DNA from: Glebionis coronaria
Lineage: Eukaryota > Streptophyta > Magnoliopsida > Asterales > Asteraceae
Assembly (NCBI GenBank): GCA_025667525.1
Contig: CM046875.1
Coordinates: 529,815,079 to 529,879,078, forward strand
Length of the DNA stretch: 64,000 nt
Direction: 5' to 3'
Shown here piece by piece: positions 21,352 through 34,726 of the stretch. A program made the position numbers and the translations under genes. The notes under the pieces were generated by a model, which saw nothing but the letters and a program-made list of their open reading frames with translations, searched no databases and was not told the origin of the DNA. The number at the start of each line of letters is the position of its first letter. Position 1 is the first letter of the stretch.

Positions 21352-24300
21352 TGATGAGACTGCAATTATACATAGTCTCATCGTCCAAGTCGGGGTTAAA
21401 ACGCTAAAAATATCATTAAAAAACCCCAAAATATACCTGTGTTTGTTCATTGTGTATTTTAGGTACGGATATCGTGAAATCAACAAAAGATCACAAGAAT
21501 CAGGCAAAAACGAACACGGGAAACGAAGCCGCACAAACAACCGGACCCGAATCATGATTTTCCATTGAAGTCCTTGAAGTTTTGAAGATTGACAAGATTG
21601 GTCCCTCAAATTTGGAAGACTTGTCATTTTATACCTTTGTAAAAACCTCAAAATTGCATATGGGTCCCTAAAATGATGAGAAATTACATCATTAGTCCTT
21701 GGAGAATGGTCATTATGCATATTTGGTCATTGGTTCAAGTTTACCAAAACTTTTGTGGCCAAAGTTGGAAAACAAGAACTTTATTTACAAAGAAGAACAA
21801 AGATGAGCTGCTGAAAACCTTATTTGCAAAGAAATTAGAAGGGAAAGGACCATTTAGGGTAGACAAAAATACTTCACCTTCTTATCACTATTTGACACCT
21901 CATCACCCAAACCCATATACCCAGCCTGTTAACCCAACACCCAGCCCAAACAAAAAACCCGGTTTTGTTATATAAACCTAGTCAAACAACCAGTCAAACC
22001 CCCACTCACTTTTTTAAACTTATATAAAATGCGTGGGAAACAAATTAACCTCCCCTAAACCATATTAAAATAACTGTTCAACCTCCCCTAATCCCTCACA
22101 AAACCTAATCCTAAAACACTTTAAAACAAAAGCGTTTTTCCCCTAAGTTTCCAGATCAATAATTTACTGTCCGTTAATAACAACCCCACCTCCAAAACAT
22201 ATTCCTATGACACCTATGGTCCCACACGTACCTCCCCTGTCCCATGGTGTGTCAAAACAAGGCAAATTCAGCATCTTAGCAGGAATCCAACGACCATTCT
22301 TCATTCCTTGGTCCCAAAGATTTGAATATAGGGCCAAGATCTTATATCCACAGCTGGCAAAAGCAACTATGTCACATGAGGACCATTGACTGATTTTTCA
22401 AAGGGTAAAATATGAAATCATGTATCTAGGGTTTTGAAACATGTAATGCTTCTAGTTCATTCCATGTATCATTATTATATAAAGGAGTCGCCTGTGACCC
22501 TTTATACTTGTTCCAGTTTTTTCTTTGTAAAAGTATTTTTTCAATGAACTAATATTTAGAGTATTCTTGTCTAAATCTTTGCAAAGTTTAAGCTGAGTTC
22601 CAGTAGTGTAGAAGTTACTTAACTTTCATTCTAGTTTAAAGTCTTATTAAGATTTTTAGTTATGCAAAAATTCTTCAAGAAAATTGATTTTTCTTTTTGA
22701 ATATTTTGGACCCAAGTTTTGAATGTTTTTGGTGTGAAAGTGTCCTGACAAAACGGTTTCATAGCAAAGATTTGAAACTTGTTACTTCCTTGTTTGACTT
22801 TACCTAGTTTACTGATTACCTTTAAAAGTTTCAGTTTTTATAAGAATCTCGCCTTCATTATTTTTTCTTCTATATTTCACTGTTTGAAAAGCCACCTCCA
22901 AAAGACTTGACAAAGCTTTTGGTCTTAGCTTTTCAAGCCTGAATCAACTCTTTGTTAGCTTGTTTTGTTTGTGCTATAAACAGATCTCAAGGACCATACC
23001 AAGCGACTGTTGTAGTCATTTGGTGGACTGCTGTAGTCCAAACTCTACACATTGCTACCTTAAACCACTTAACCCAAGAGCTAGCTAACATGGAGATGGC
23101 TTTTCAGCCATAGAGAGGCCCGGATGTGGGTCCCACAAGGTAAGGCTTGAACCCTCCCTTTTAGTGGAAAATTGGAATTTTGAGGTCTTGTGGTAAATTT
23201 GTTGTATGAATGAAATTGTATCTGTTTGATTAATTTGTGTTAGTAGATGTTGAATGCTTTTCTTGTAACTTTGGAATCATGTTTAGGTAATTCTAGGTTG
23301 AGTTCATTGGTAAAATCTAGGTTTTAGGTTATTAAGGTGTGTTTGGATAATGCTTGTATGAATTTTGAGTGACACAAAATATAGAAAGCTTTACCTGTTT
23401 ACTTTCCTTTATATTTGTCTACTTCAGTTTAGAATTTGGTGTCATAGGTTTATCATTCTAGTGCAAATTGTTTGTTCAAGAATTATGTCATATAGCTTTA
23501 AGGTTGCTGTTGGATTCATCACTTAGTCTTGTGCCATAAAACCTTGTAATCAGTTAGAATATATGTTATTTTAGGATTTCATGCTCTTGGTTTTCATTGT
23601 TGCGTGCTAGGAAGTTAGTTTTGCTTGTTAGAAATCCACCCTAGGAGTCAATTACATCAGCAGAACTTGCCCTATTGCATGTCCCTGTGATATAGTAACT
23701 GCATAGCCTCGTTTTTGTGCCTTTTGTATTGAACTTGTGTGTTTTATACTTGCTCTGACTCCCCACAACCCGACTGGTTGTGGGGGTGCCATTTGTGTCC
23801 AAAGGAACCAACTCAACAACTCAAAAATCGTCAATCTTTGTTTTTTCCGTGTAGAGCAGTGGGAACAATTTCCACTTCTAAGCTAAGTGTTCCCACTGCT
23901 GGTGCAAAAGGACAAAAGTCCTTGTTGTCACTATCAGTTTGGGTTTATTTTTGTCTCTAGTGGGCAAAAGTTGTTGTTTTTCATCCATTTCAATTTTTCC
24001 TGTGTTTATTATTTATTTTAATATTTTTCACAAAGTTTTATTTTATTTTACTGTTCATTTTGTATTTTTTGGACTTAATTCAGTTTTAATTGGTTTTATT
24101 TAATATGTTTTTTGTCTTTTAGTGCAAAAAGTTTTATTTTTCAGTTTTAAAAATTTTCAGAGTTTTAGAATATTATTTTAAGATTATTAGTATAAAAATT
24201 TCACTGTTCACGTTTTTATTTATTTTTTAGATTTAATTTAAGTTTAATTAGTTTTTAATTCAAACTCTTTTGTCTTTTAGTGTACAAAATTACTTTTTCA

Positions 24301-24941
24301 ACTTTTTCTATTTTCTACTGTTTAGTAATATAAAATAGTATTTTTGAAAAAGTAAAATTATTTTTGCCATTATTTTATTATTTTAAACCATTATTTTAGT
24401 TTAAAAAGTGTTTTTAGTGTTTTAAAAATAGAAAAATAGTTTTTAAAATTTAGGAAAAATACTTTTTAGTGTTTAAATAATATAAGTGAGATATTAGTTT
24501 GATAAAATAATATTTTGGGCTTTTTCTTATTTATATTTAATTTTAGGGCTTTAATTAGCATTTAAAATTGAATATTTAATTAATAAAATGTTTTAATATT
24601 TATTTATTGAACTTTTATTCTTATTTATATTATTTTAAACTTAGTTTCAATTTTTAAATCTTTTTAGTTTTAATTTTTAATTTCGTCACGTTTTACGTAA
24701 TTACGTCATCGTTTTACGTCATACGTCGTATATTCGTAGTTTAACTCGTCTTTAATTTTTCTCTTTTTAAACCAAAAACGACACTAGTCCAAACTTGATT
24801 TTTATATGATTGGCACACAACTCATACACCTCCGCCGAGAACGAACTCGCATTTATTCGATTCGTCGGTTTTCCAAAATCGTCGAGTTTAATACTTGCCA
24901 ACTATACGTCTTTTTCCTAAAAGCGGATTTTTACACAATAA
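21352..24941 (+). repeat. Element B 3' LTR (3590 bp)
   Basis: Full-length partner of 3501-7104, with hairpin (21353-21382), TTTTAGGTACGGATATC (21457-21473) and TATA box (22476-22485) retained. Followed by CCGAG, the right TSD copy. Confidence 0.9.
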
Positions 24942-26412
24942 CCGAGATAACATAAAACATAAAACGTTAACAACAATTAAGATAAACGACATATGAAACT
25001 AATTACTAAAAACTATTTTATCTTAAATTTAAATTTTATAAAATATTTAAAATACTATTTAAAATTTATCAAAAGTGATTTAAAACATTTATATAAACTT
25101 TATTTATAAAAACTAACTAATTTTGAAACTCATTAAGAAATTTATAAAGAAAACATTTAAGCTAAAGAAAACATTTAAGCTAAAAACGACATATTAAAAA
25201 TAGTGAGGATATGAAATGTATGCTATGTTGCGTTACCCATACAAATTACAAAACATGCCTTTTATAAAATTATATATCTCCGCGTCTCATTGAAGCTACC
25301 AAATCTAATCTATCTGTGAATGCTATCTCCCTTAACAAAACGCATGTATACAGAATAAAAATAAAGTGAGTGCCTAAAAAAATAGTACTAATAGATTAAA
25401 AAGTAAAGGGAGGATTAAAAACAAATCCCATCCTAAAAATATTGAAACGCAGGGGAGATAAAAGTTGCAAAAAGTGAGAAGTTGAGTTAATGATGTCTGC
25501 TTAAACAAAACTTAATAAAGAAATTAGATGAAAACAGAAAAAACAATCATTTCCTAAACTAATACTTATATAAAAACGGAGGGGATTTCTATCTGTCCAA
25601 AAAAATGCTGCCTTATCCTATGAAAGCAAAAAAAAATATGCAGTTCAAAGTAATAACAAAAGCTGAGATAAATATGGAATGTATACTAATAATCAAATTT
25701 TTGCCTTACTCTATCTACAAAAATAAAATAAAAAAAAGAGACAGGAAAAATAAATTGAACTACAGTTGTATATCTTATCTAGATTTATCCTAATACTAAG
25801 GAAGAAAGAAAAGAATAACGCAGCTTGCTCCTACTAAAAAAACCGCAGCGTCCCCCCAAAATACAGGATAAGATCTATTTATTCCTCAAACTACTAAAAA
25901 CGAATACTGGAAGGAAAATGAGGTGCTGCTCCCCCCCCCCCAAAAAAAAAGAAGACGCAAGTCTTAAATAAAAAAATAAAATAATGTGCAAAAATTGTTG
26001 ATTGCTTCATATCTACGCATCTATATCTTTCCTTTCTTTTCGTGGGTCTGCTGCTTCGTGGCTTCTTCACCTGATGGGCCTGCTGGGCTTGAGTCTTCAT
26101 TCCTTTGTTGCTGGACCCGAGTCACTGGCTGAAGTGGCTGTGTTGTATTAATGGGTCGGTCCGACCCATTTAAATGGTTTCGGGCCAGCCCAATAAAACA
26201 TGAATGCACCGCCAACTCGATTTTCCGTTCTTTTTCCATATCTTGTGCTCGTTTTTGGTTCTTTGGCTTTATTTTTGCTCATTTTCTTTGATATCCGTAC
26301 CTACAATAGCAAATATAAACGATATATGCACTAAAAATACATTTTTGCTATTTATTATGCGAAAAATGAAGGGGAATTCTCACTAAATGCATGAATAATT
26401 ATGTGTTTAACA
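24942..26412 (-). repeat. Element A 3' LTR, proximal fragment
   Basis: Continues the LTR interrupted at 3500 and aligns with about 31360-32801. It contains the block TAGGTACGGATATC on the minus strand (26303-26290) and a C-run/A-run at 25930-25949. Its outer end, TGTTAAACACATAATT on the minus strand, is the 5' end of the LTR. Confidence 0.9.
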
Positions 26413-28386
26413 CACCCCTACACTTAAACGTTGCTTGCCCCCAAGCAACTATTATCACAAACGTTAAGTTCAAAAACAATTTAAAACCACTTTATTCGAA
26501 ATTGCTTTGCTAACAAAAAAAAACAAAAAAAAAATCATTGTGACCCGTCATGCTCGACTTTTTATTCAAGGTATAAGGATCATAGAACGAGAAACACGCA
26601 GACTGGGTGTCTCCAAGGAATAAATATCATCATCCTCTTTTTATTACTCCCAACTAAGCTAAAACTCCTTGTGCAAACGTTTTGGCAAAATGCTAACACT
26701 ACTTATACTAATAACCCGTGTAAATATAACGTTTCACTCCCACAATTATAAAAGACTAGGCAAGTGTATTCATTTTCAAAGTTTTGACCGTTAAAATCGA
26801 CATTTATTATGGTTGCTAATCATCTAAGTGGAGTATTAGACTCATCGAAAATGACGAGATTTAAGATTCAAAAATGGCCTTTCCCATGTAGCGGCTTTCT
26901 TCTCGGGACGCTCCAACCTCATCGGTTAAGTGCCTGGGCTTTTGATACCCCACGGAGAATAGTACCGAGATTGGCGGGATTTTGAAATCAAAGATCTTGA
27001 AATCACCTCTAAGCTAATAAAAGACACTTAGATGAAAAACGACGACGGTAAATAGAGAATGAAGATTTAAAGGAGACATCACTCCATGTAGCGACTTTCT
27101 TCTCAGATTGTCCTTTAGCAAAGCTTAGCAGGCTAGGTTTTTACACCCTCGAGAATAGTATCGGAGCTCACGGGACCTTTGACTTCTACACTCTCTAATA
27201 CCGTCTAAACTCTTATAAAAATTTGACGAATTCTAGTTCAACTTCGGATTTAAATTTAAGAAAAAGGAAGTTTCTCACATTTATAAATAAAGCAACAAAA
27301 GCACTTATTCATTTATTCGACTCTAACCCTATTAGACATTCTTTTTTTTTCTCTTTTTTCAAAATTTTTTTCTTTCTTTTTCTTGTTTTTTTTTCTTGTT
27401 TTTTTTCTATTTTCTTTTTTTCTCTCTTTTTTTTTCTTTTTTTTTGCAACATCTTTATTCAGGCAACATTATTTCAATTTGTAAGAAAGTATGCTTTCAC
27501 TCAAATTAAATAAAAAGCTGAACTAGGACTCTATATCAAAATTGCATAAGAATTTATTTTTGCATAACAAAACGATTTTTAACGTTCAAAAGCTTGAAAA
27601 AAAAAACACACTTATTTAATCTAGTTATAATCTAGGAGGAAAAGCCACATGTTACTCATATAAGCTCTAGAGAGAACCAACTACTTCACGTTTAGCATTT
27701 TCATTTGCACAATTCCTAAAAGCTTAGTCTAAAAGTTAAGGGAGCAGCCAGATCAACACTCTGGCAGAGTCGGGATCCCCTTTGTTCTAGCCTACGGGAC
27801 AAGTCAATCACGCACGGTAAAAAACGTTTTATTATTATTTTAGTCATTTTTAAAATAAAATAAAATAAAATAAAACCAAACTCACATTTGATCAAAAGGA
27901 TGCAAGAAGGCAAACAAGTAGGCATGAATATGATCATATCGATATAAAACCCCCTACACTTCGAACCGAACATTAGCCTCAATGTTCAAAAGTGATAAGG
28001 TGCTGCCCCTACACTTAAGAACACAAAAGGCTAATGCTAGAATTCCACGTGTAAGAAGGAGAACACAATAAGATATGTATAGATAATAATGAGAACAGAG
28101 TACTCCCCTGATATAAACATGAAGATCGATCGGAGACTGAATGAAGAAGATGATGGAAAACAGCAACATCAACCCTCTGAAAGTCTTCTCGAGCAAAGGG
28201 AACCCTGCACACAAAAACAAATACCACCAAGCACAGATGGAGAGAAGCACGCCCATACACTTATGTTAGAAAATAAATAAAAAGGATAGATCCTCGGGTT
28301 GCCTCCCGAGAAGCGCTTGTTTTTGTTAACCGAGTCACGAGCCTGACTCGACCCCGAATTAAATGGTCCATGGGGGAGCAAGAGAA
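26413..28386 (-). other. Element A 3' internal non-coding region
   Basis: On the minus strand, after the ORF: GCTTCTCGGGAGGCAACCCG (28314-28295), a motif I recall downstream of the ORFs of plant Athila-type elements; then a palindromic GAACATTGAGG...AATGTTC (27987-27969) flanked by G-rich tracts; then a long A-rich (plus-strand T-rich) stretch at about 27335-27450; then the purine tract at 26425-26413. No believable ORF. Confidence 0.6.
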
Positions 28387-29750
28387 TCACCACTGGCTCA
28401 AAACGGATATGCCAGGGTAAAAAATCGTATCCTCATTACCGGATGAGAATAAAGAAAAAGAATCCATAGTATAAGCCAAGAAAAGCAGAAGGATTCTTAT
28501 AACATACGAGAAATAGGTATAAAGGCGATCCTTAAGAATACTCATCTTCGCCAAGGGCGGGAGGGTAGGAGAAAAAGATATCAAAGTGTCACCCGAGGAC
28601 ACTTGATAGAAACTCAAAGCAAGAGTCGATGGGGTAACCGGTAAAACATCACAAGTGATAGCAACATCAACGTCTCCTCCAGGATCAAAACACTCATCCT
28701 CATTTCCCGGTATGAAATGAGGAGAGTAAAACCAATACATCACCCCCTTGGGTGTGCACGCGGTAGGACGAGGTGGCAACATAATATGAGAAATATTAGA
28801 AGAAATATCTACCACACGCGTCACCTCTCCAGACCCAATCAAATGGAACATAGGGTAAAATCTCTCCTCCTCCTCTACGATGGGAGGTGGCATGTCTAAC
28901 AAATAATTCTCATCAATAGCAAGAGAGTCGGAGCTATCAATGTCCTTAATCCCCTCTGAGCATTCACCTCACTAGAGATGTAGGCGTCATCAAAATCAAA
29001 TAAAGGGTTCGAATAAATCTTGAAATTTTCTTTCAGAACGTCTTCATCGGATAATGACTCGTCATCACTAGTAGTAAAATCATCATCGAGATCAAAAAGA
29101 GGATTAGCGAAAGCCAAAGAATCATCTCCCAAGATGTTGGTGGGAGGTAATAAATCATCACTAGAAAGAGATTCACACTCACTATCACTATCGGAAGCAA
29201 CCATGGGCTCACTTTGGATTGGAATAAGAATCTCATCACGAGGAATAGTGATAAGACTCTCATCCCCCATGATGAGAGAGGCATCGGTCTCCGTAGTGGA
29301 AGAATCGAGAGTAGGAGTGGTAGTCTCACATGATGGATTGAGATCGTAAATATTATCCTCGTCATCATCATAACAATAAGGAATCACACGAGGCGTAGAG
29401 GTATAAGCACTAAGACTAGATACTTGCTCTTGTCGATGTTGCTCGTCCAATGTTTCGCTTAGTCGAATTAAACCGTCACGAAGTGTGAAAAGAAGGACTC
29501 GCTCTTCGTCACTGAAAGAAGGTTGATGATCGAGGGTGTAATGTGGGGGCTCAAAATTATGAAAACCGGAATTATAACACGGATCGGGCTCATAATAATT
29601 CATCAGTTGATAAGAAAAAGTGTCATGAGAGCCCCCACAATTGTTGCAACACGGGTATTGAGAAAAACCCGGTGCATTTTCCGGATAAGTATCCCCATAT
29701 ATGCAAGAGGGGGGAGTAAGTTCATAGAAGCAAAGGATGAATTGATCGAA
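28387..29750 (-). pseudogene. Element A acidic zinc-knuckle ORF (gag-like, frameshifted)
   Basis: From right to left: a knuckle-like CCNNCGGSHDTFSY (near 29650), where the last Cys of C-X2-C-X3/4-H-X4-C is Tyr; then a hydrophilic segment; then the acidic domain with IPIQSEP, TTSDDESLSDED and FKIYSNPLFDFDD (29603-28960). A frameshift near 28955 leads into a second frame (28902-28387) with PGNEDECFDPGGDVD and EDTIFYPGI, ending at a stop. The arrangement matches the ORF of element B motif by motif, without the solo LTR. No protease or polymerase follows; the non-coding tail starts at once. Confidence 0.72.
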
Positions 29751-30176
29751 TTACACGATGGACAAAATCCAAATTGTGAATGTGGAGATCTCTTCCGCAC
29801 CGCTCTTATGAACATCATTGACATGATTAAAAACCATACTATGGTCTCTCACACCCTACGCAATAGACATATGAATCCATGAAGAATTAGAAATAAGAGG
29901 GATTGAGAAAAAGAATTATAGAAATAAAGAGAAGTAGAAGATAAGAATTAAACGATAAGAGGGTGAGGAGAAAAGAATTAAACATGATAGAAGATAAAGA
30001 AGAATATTTTTGAAACTTTTTTATTTAATAATAAAACAATAATAAATTAATAAAAAGAAAATATTAAATTATAATATACTATATAAAACTATATATCATA
30101 TATAATATATAGCTAAAATAAAAATAAAGTCGAAAGAAAATATTTTTAAATTTTATAAATTTTTATGGATTTTTAG

Positions 30177-30891
<715 letters not shown>

Positions 30892-30969
30892 AATACGAAA
30901 ATAAACTTTCAAAACGAAAGGATCTTCAAGTCACTAACTAAAAACACAACGCAAATATCGCTACCCACT

Positions 30970-30987
30970 TCCCCGGTAGCGGCGCCA
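30970..30987 (-). other. Primer binding site of element A (tRNA-Asp type)
   Basis: Minus strand TGGCGCCGCTACCGGGGA, 2 nt inside the 5' LTR. It fixes the orientation of A and differs from the site of B at one base. Confidence 0.85.
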
Positions 30988-30989
30988 TT

Positions 30990-32801
30990 TGATACGTGGC
31001 GTTTTCGTACACCCGAAGGTTATCGTAATTCCGGCGAAGTATGAATGGAAATCCGCGTTATGTCTAAAGTTTGATGGTCAAATAGGAAGGGTTTTGATTT
31101 TGATATCTATAACTACCAATTTTAACGACTAAAAATTAAAATATATAAAAGCGATAAGAATGAAAATTAAACTACAACTGTAAAGCGAGAGATATCTAAA
31201 ATAATAATAATGACAATAAAGATGCTAAACTAACAAGCACAATCAAAAGTACTCTAATCCTGACATTAAAGCTAAACAATAACAAGGCAACTATACGAAT
31301 CATACTTAATCTAATGAAACTAAGATAAAAGAAACGAACCCGTATGACGAATTGGAGACGCCAAGATAACATAAAACATAAAACGTTAACGACAATTAAG
31401 ATAAACGACATATGAAACTAATTACTAAAAACTATTTTTATTTTAAACTTAAATTTTATAAAATATTTAAAATTTATCAAAAGTGATTCAAAACATTTAT
31501 ATAAAATCTATTTATATAAACTAACTAATTTTGAAACTCATTAAAAAATTTCTAAAGAAAACATTTAAGTTAAAAAGGCATATTAAAAATAGTGAGGATA
31601 TGAAATTTATGCTATGCTGCGTTACCCATATAAATTACAAAACATGCCTTTTATAAAATTATATATCTCTGCGTCTCATTGAAGCTACCAAATCTAATCT
31701 ATCTGTGAATGCAATCTCCCTTAACAAAAAGCAGGTATACAGAATAAAAATAAAGTGAGTGTATAAAAAAACAGTACTAATAGATTAAAAAGTAAAGAGA
31801 GGATTAAAACAAATCCTATCCTAAAATATTAAAACACAGGGGAGATAAAAGTTTCAAAAAGTGAGGAGTTGAGATAATGATGTCTACTTAAACAAAACTT
31901 AATAAAGAAAGTGAATGAAAAAAGAAAAAACAATCATTTCCTAAACTAATATTATATAAAAAACGCAGGGGAATTCTATCTGTCCAAAAAATGCTGCCTT
32001 ATCCTATGAAAGCAAAAAAAAAATATGCAGGTCAAAGTAATAAAAAAAGCTGAGATAAATATGGAATGTATATTAATAATCAGATTTTTGCCTTACTTTA
32101 TCTACGAAAATAAAATAAAAAAAGAGACAGGAAAAATGAATTGAACTACAGCAGTATATCTTATCTAGATCTATCCTAATACTAAGGAAGAAAGAAAAGA
32201 ATAACGCAGCTTGCTCATACTTAAAAAAAACGCAGCCTCCCCCCAAAATTCAGGATAAGATATATCTATTCCTCAAACTACTAAAAATGACTACTAGAAA
32301 GAAAATGAGGTGCTGCTCTCCCCCCCCCCCCCAAATAAAACAAGATGTAGGTCTTAAAGAAAAAAAAAATAATGTGGAAAAATTGTTGACTGCTTCATAT
32401 GTACGCATCTATATCTTTCCTTTCTTTTCGTGGGCCTGTTGCTTCGTGGCTTCTTCACCTGATGGGCCTGGTGGGCTTGAGTCTTCATTCCTTTGCTGCT
32501 GGGCCTGAATCACTGGCTGAAGTGGTTGTATTGTATTAATGGGTCGGTCCGACCCATTTTAATGGTGTCGGCCCGGCCCAATAAAACATGAATGCACTAT
32601 CAACTCGATTTTCCGTGCTCTATATCTTGTGCTCGTTTTTGGCTCTTTGGCTTCGTTTTGCTTATTTTCTTTGATATTCGTACGTACAATAATAAAAAGC
32701 AAATATAAACTATATATGCAATAAAAATACATTTTTGTTATTTATTATGCGAAAATAAAGGGAAATTCTCACTAAATGCATGAATAATTATGTGTTTAAC
32801 A
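30990..32801 (-). repeat. Element A 5' LTR (1812 bp)
   Basis: TGATACGTGG ... GTTTAACA, partner of 3126-3500 plus 24942-26412. It has its own C-run at about 32321-32332, the same place as in the other copy. Followed by TSD TTGGA. Confidence 0.92.
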
Positions 32802-32806
32802 TTGGA

Positions 32807-33624
32807 CACTCGAGAATCTTATCCAAATGATCTCGGCGGCAATTGGAGTCATGATTGTGTACGCGTTTGTGAAACTCTCGCCACGTATACTCACCCCAAG
32901 GAAATTTGTTCCAAGATTCAAAATCCTCAACAAGATTAAAAAATTCCTCTGCAACAACTCTACGTAACTGGTCACCCATGAATACCCAACATAACGCATA
33001 TATCAGACAAACCCTCACAACATCGACATCAGACAGATTACCAAACTCTAAATCGTCCAAAATAAGCATACGTATATCTAACCCCTTTACTCTACAGGTT
33101 TTTGGAAAGACGCGATTCTTAAATTCCGATTCAAGATCCCTAAATTCCTGAACAGTCACCAAAACGTAACCCTGTAACCAAATAGAAATCCTGTTTGTTA
33201 AACTCCAAAGTATTTTCACCGAAATCAAACTAAAAAGGTTTATTTGTTGTTGGGTTGTCGTCCGCTCTTTGATGTTGAAGGAGATGGTGAATCAAATTGT
33301 TATCATGTTTTGTTGTTCTTATGTCTAACCAAGGACCAAACACTGTTCCTCGGAACATTTTTATCCGAGAATCTTTCAAAGACAACTTTGTTTCTATGGT
33401 TGTCAGATACTCTAGCTTACTTCTATAGCGAATCTTTGCATCATACACCTATAGCATAAACAAAAAAGAGTAAGTTTGGAAGTAAACCTATGGAAAAACT
33501 AAATTTTCCAATAATCTGTTATAAACCTAATGTATCAACTATATTGACGCTTCAATTAAACAACATTATTATCATAAATTGTACAATTGCATAAAATTGA
33601 AAATACCTGTAAAATTTCGGCCAT
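32807..33624 (-). pseudogene. DUF1985/Ulp1-like gene, 5' part
   Basis: First exon 33624-33607 (ATGGCCGAAATTTTACAG, then GTATTT) and second exon 33448-32807 (after GCTATAG) encode MAEILQ then VYDAKIRYRSKLEYL. DUF1985 hallmarks follow: FRGTVFGPWLDI, FDFGENTLEFN, FYLVTGLRFGD, VRVCLIYALCWVFMG and WGEYTWREFHKRVHN. The frame crosses the A insertion: ILECP here continues as IYLPTYTLQGF at 3125 when one TTGGA is removed. Damage: a TAG at 33232-33230 where the family has a hydrophobic residue, and a frameshift near 33140-33162 just after FGD. The start Met is plausible, not proven. It was probably already a pseudogene or became one after A inserted. Confidence 0.8.
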
Positions 33625-34710
33625 TACAATGAATATTAAATGGAAATGGATCTAATAAAAATAAACAACCGGTTAATTGCAATGAATATGGTTTCAACGA
33701 CGTAAACCGTGAGGAAAAATGGGAGGAAAACGGGGTCTTTGTTCATATGATACGTTGGTATAATTACAGACTTTTGATAAGTTAGTTTATTGATTAAGGG
33801 AATAAAAGTGTTAAGTAACATATTTTTGAAGGGATAGTATTTAAAATTTCGGCCCGGATATCTATGAAGAATATTTGGGAAAACGGAGAAAAGGGTACTG
33901 CAGAGGTTGAGCACTTGGGGGTTGAGCACCGTAAGTCGAGCATTTGTCATAGGACACGTGTCATAATTATAGTGGAGTCGAGCATTTGAGCATTTGTGCA
34001 TGACCATATATGTCAAAATCTTTTGGCTTGACCATATAGTGGATCAAAGGTAGAGGATTTGACCAAATTCGCTTTTTCCCTTTTTACAATTTGTACCTTC
34101 CATGACAATCATAAATGCATGCACAATAATTACCCGACATGTATTTATGCTATAGAATTAACTAATGGAGTATTATTTTTCTTACCCAATAAATATTACA
34201 CATAATAGAATAAGCTACAAATTATTATCCAAGCAACCTATTAACCAGAGTATTACATAAAAGTTGGGCTATAGGAACTCTCTCTCTCTCAGCAGGACAT
34301 GTTCTAGTCTCTGTGTTTACTATACTCATTTCTCTCTCAAAAATTAGACTACAGGTTCTGCTCTCTCTCTACACCTCCGGTGTGAAAGATGGTATGAGTT
34401 ACTCGGTGACATGTTCCTTGCTATCATGCTCTCGTACCGGTGATACCTCCGGTATGTGTTGTTCGGCGAAAGGAGTGAATGTCTTGTTCGGTTTATTCCT
34501 TTGGTAGGGGTTGCTCGGTTGATATCTCCGGTACGACCTTCTTTGGTGGAAGAGATGGTATTTGGTTGGATCGACAAAATGTTGTAAGCTTTCTAATTTA
34601 TCTCTTTGCTTATATCACTGCCATGAATAATTGACTCTAAGTAGACGTTGATCGCGTCACCATGCATTCTATGGTTCGTTAAACATTAATTTAAGCTTTT
34701 ACATGGTTTA
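33625..34710. other. Anonymous sequence upstream of the DUF1985-like gene
   Basis: No supported gene. GAGCATTT-type short repeats at 33907-34000, a (CT)n tract at 34279-34291, and a loosely repeated CTCCGGTA/TTCGG segment at 34370-34540. It may include the promoter of the DUF1985-like gene, but I see no clear TATA box. Confidence 0.4.
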
Positions 34711-34726
34711 ATTGTGAAACCCATGA

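Larger units (their letters stand above)
3501..24941 (+). mobile_element. Element B: Athila-like Ty3/gypsy retrotransposon, long LTRs, non-autonomous
   Basis: Plus-strand LTR element inserted into the 3' LTR of A. LTRs are 3501-7104 and 21352-24941. Both start TGATGAGACT and end ACAATAA, so the terminal dinucleotides are TG...AA rather than TG...CA. TSD is TCGAG on the left and CCGAG on the right, one mismatch. The primer site is tRNA-Asp-like. The purine tract GTATGGGGGAG (21341-21351) abuts the 3' LTR. After subtracting the nested MITE, solo LTR and element D, the interior is about 4.4 kb. It holds a leader, one acidic zinc-knuckle ORF and a long non-coding tail; no pol is visible. In the first 190 bp the LTRs differ at about 5% by hand count. 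Confidence 0.88.

Noticed and set aside
3729..21975. Similar small ORFs at 3729-3983 and 21673-21975
   Set aside because: Matching positions in the two element B LTRs; no known domain and frames differ between copies.
27223..27513. 96-aa Phe-rich ORF
   Set aside because: It reads a plus-strand T-rich tract in the non-coding tail of element A; no start context or homology.
28387..28902. Independent host protein at 28387-28902
   Set aside because: It is the frameshifted C-terminal part of the ORF of element A, matched by the ORF of element B.
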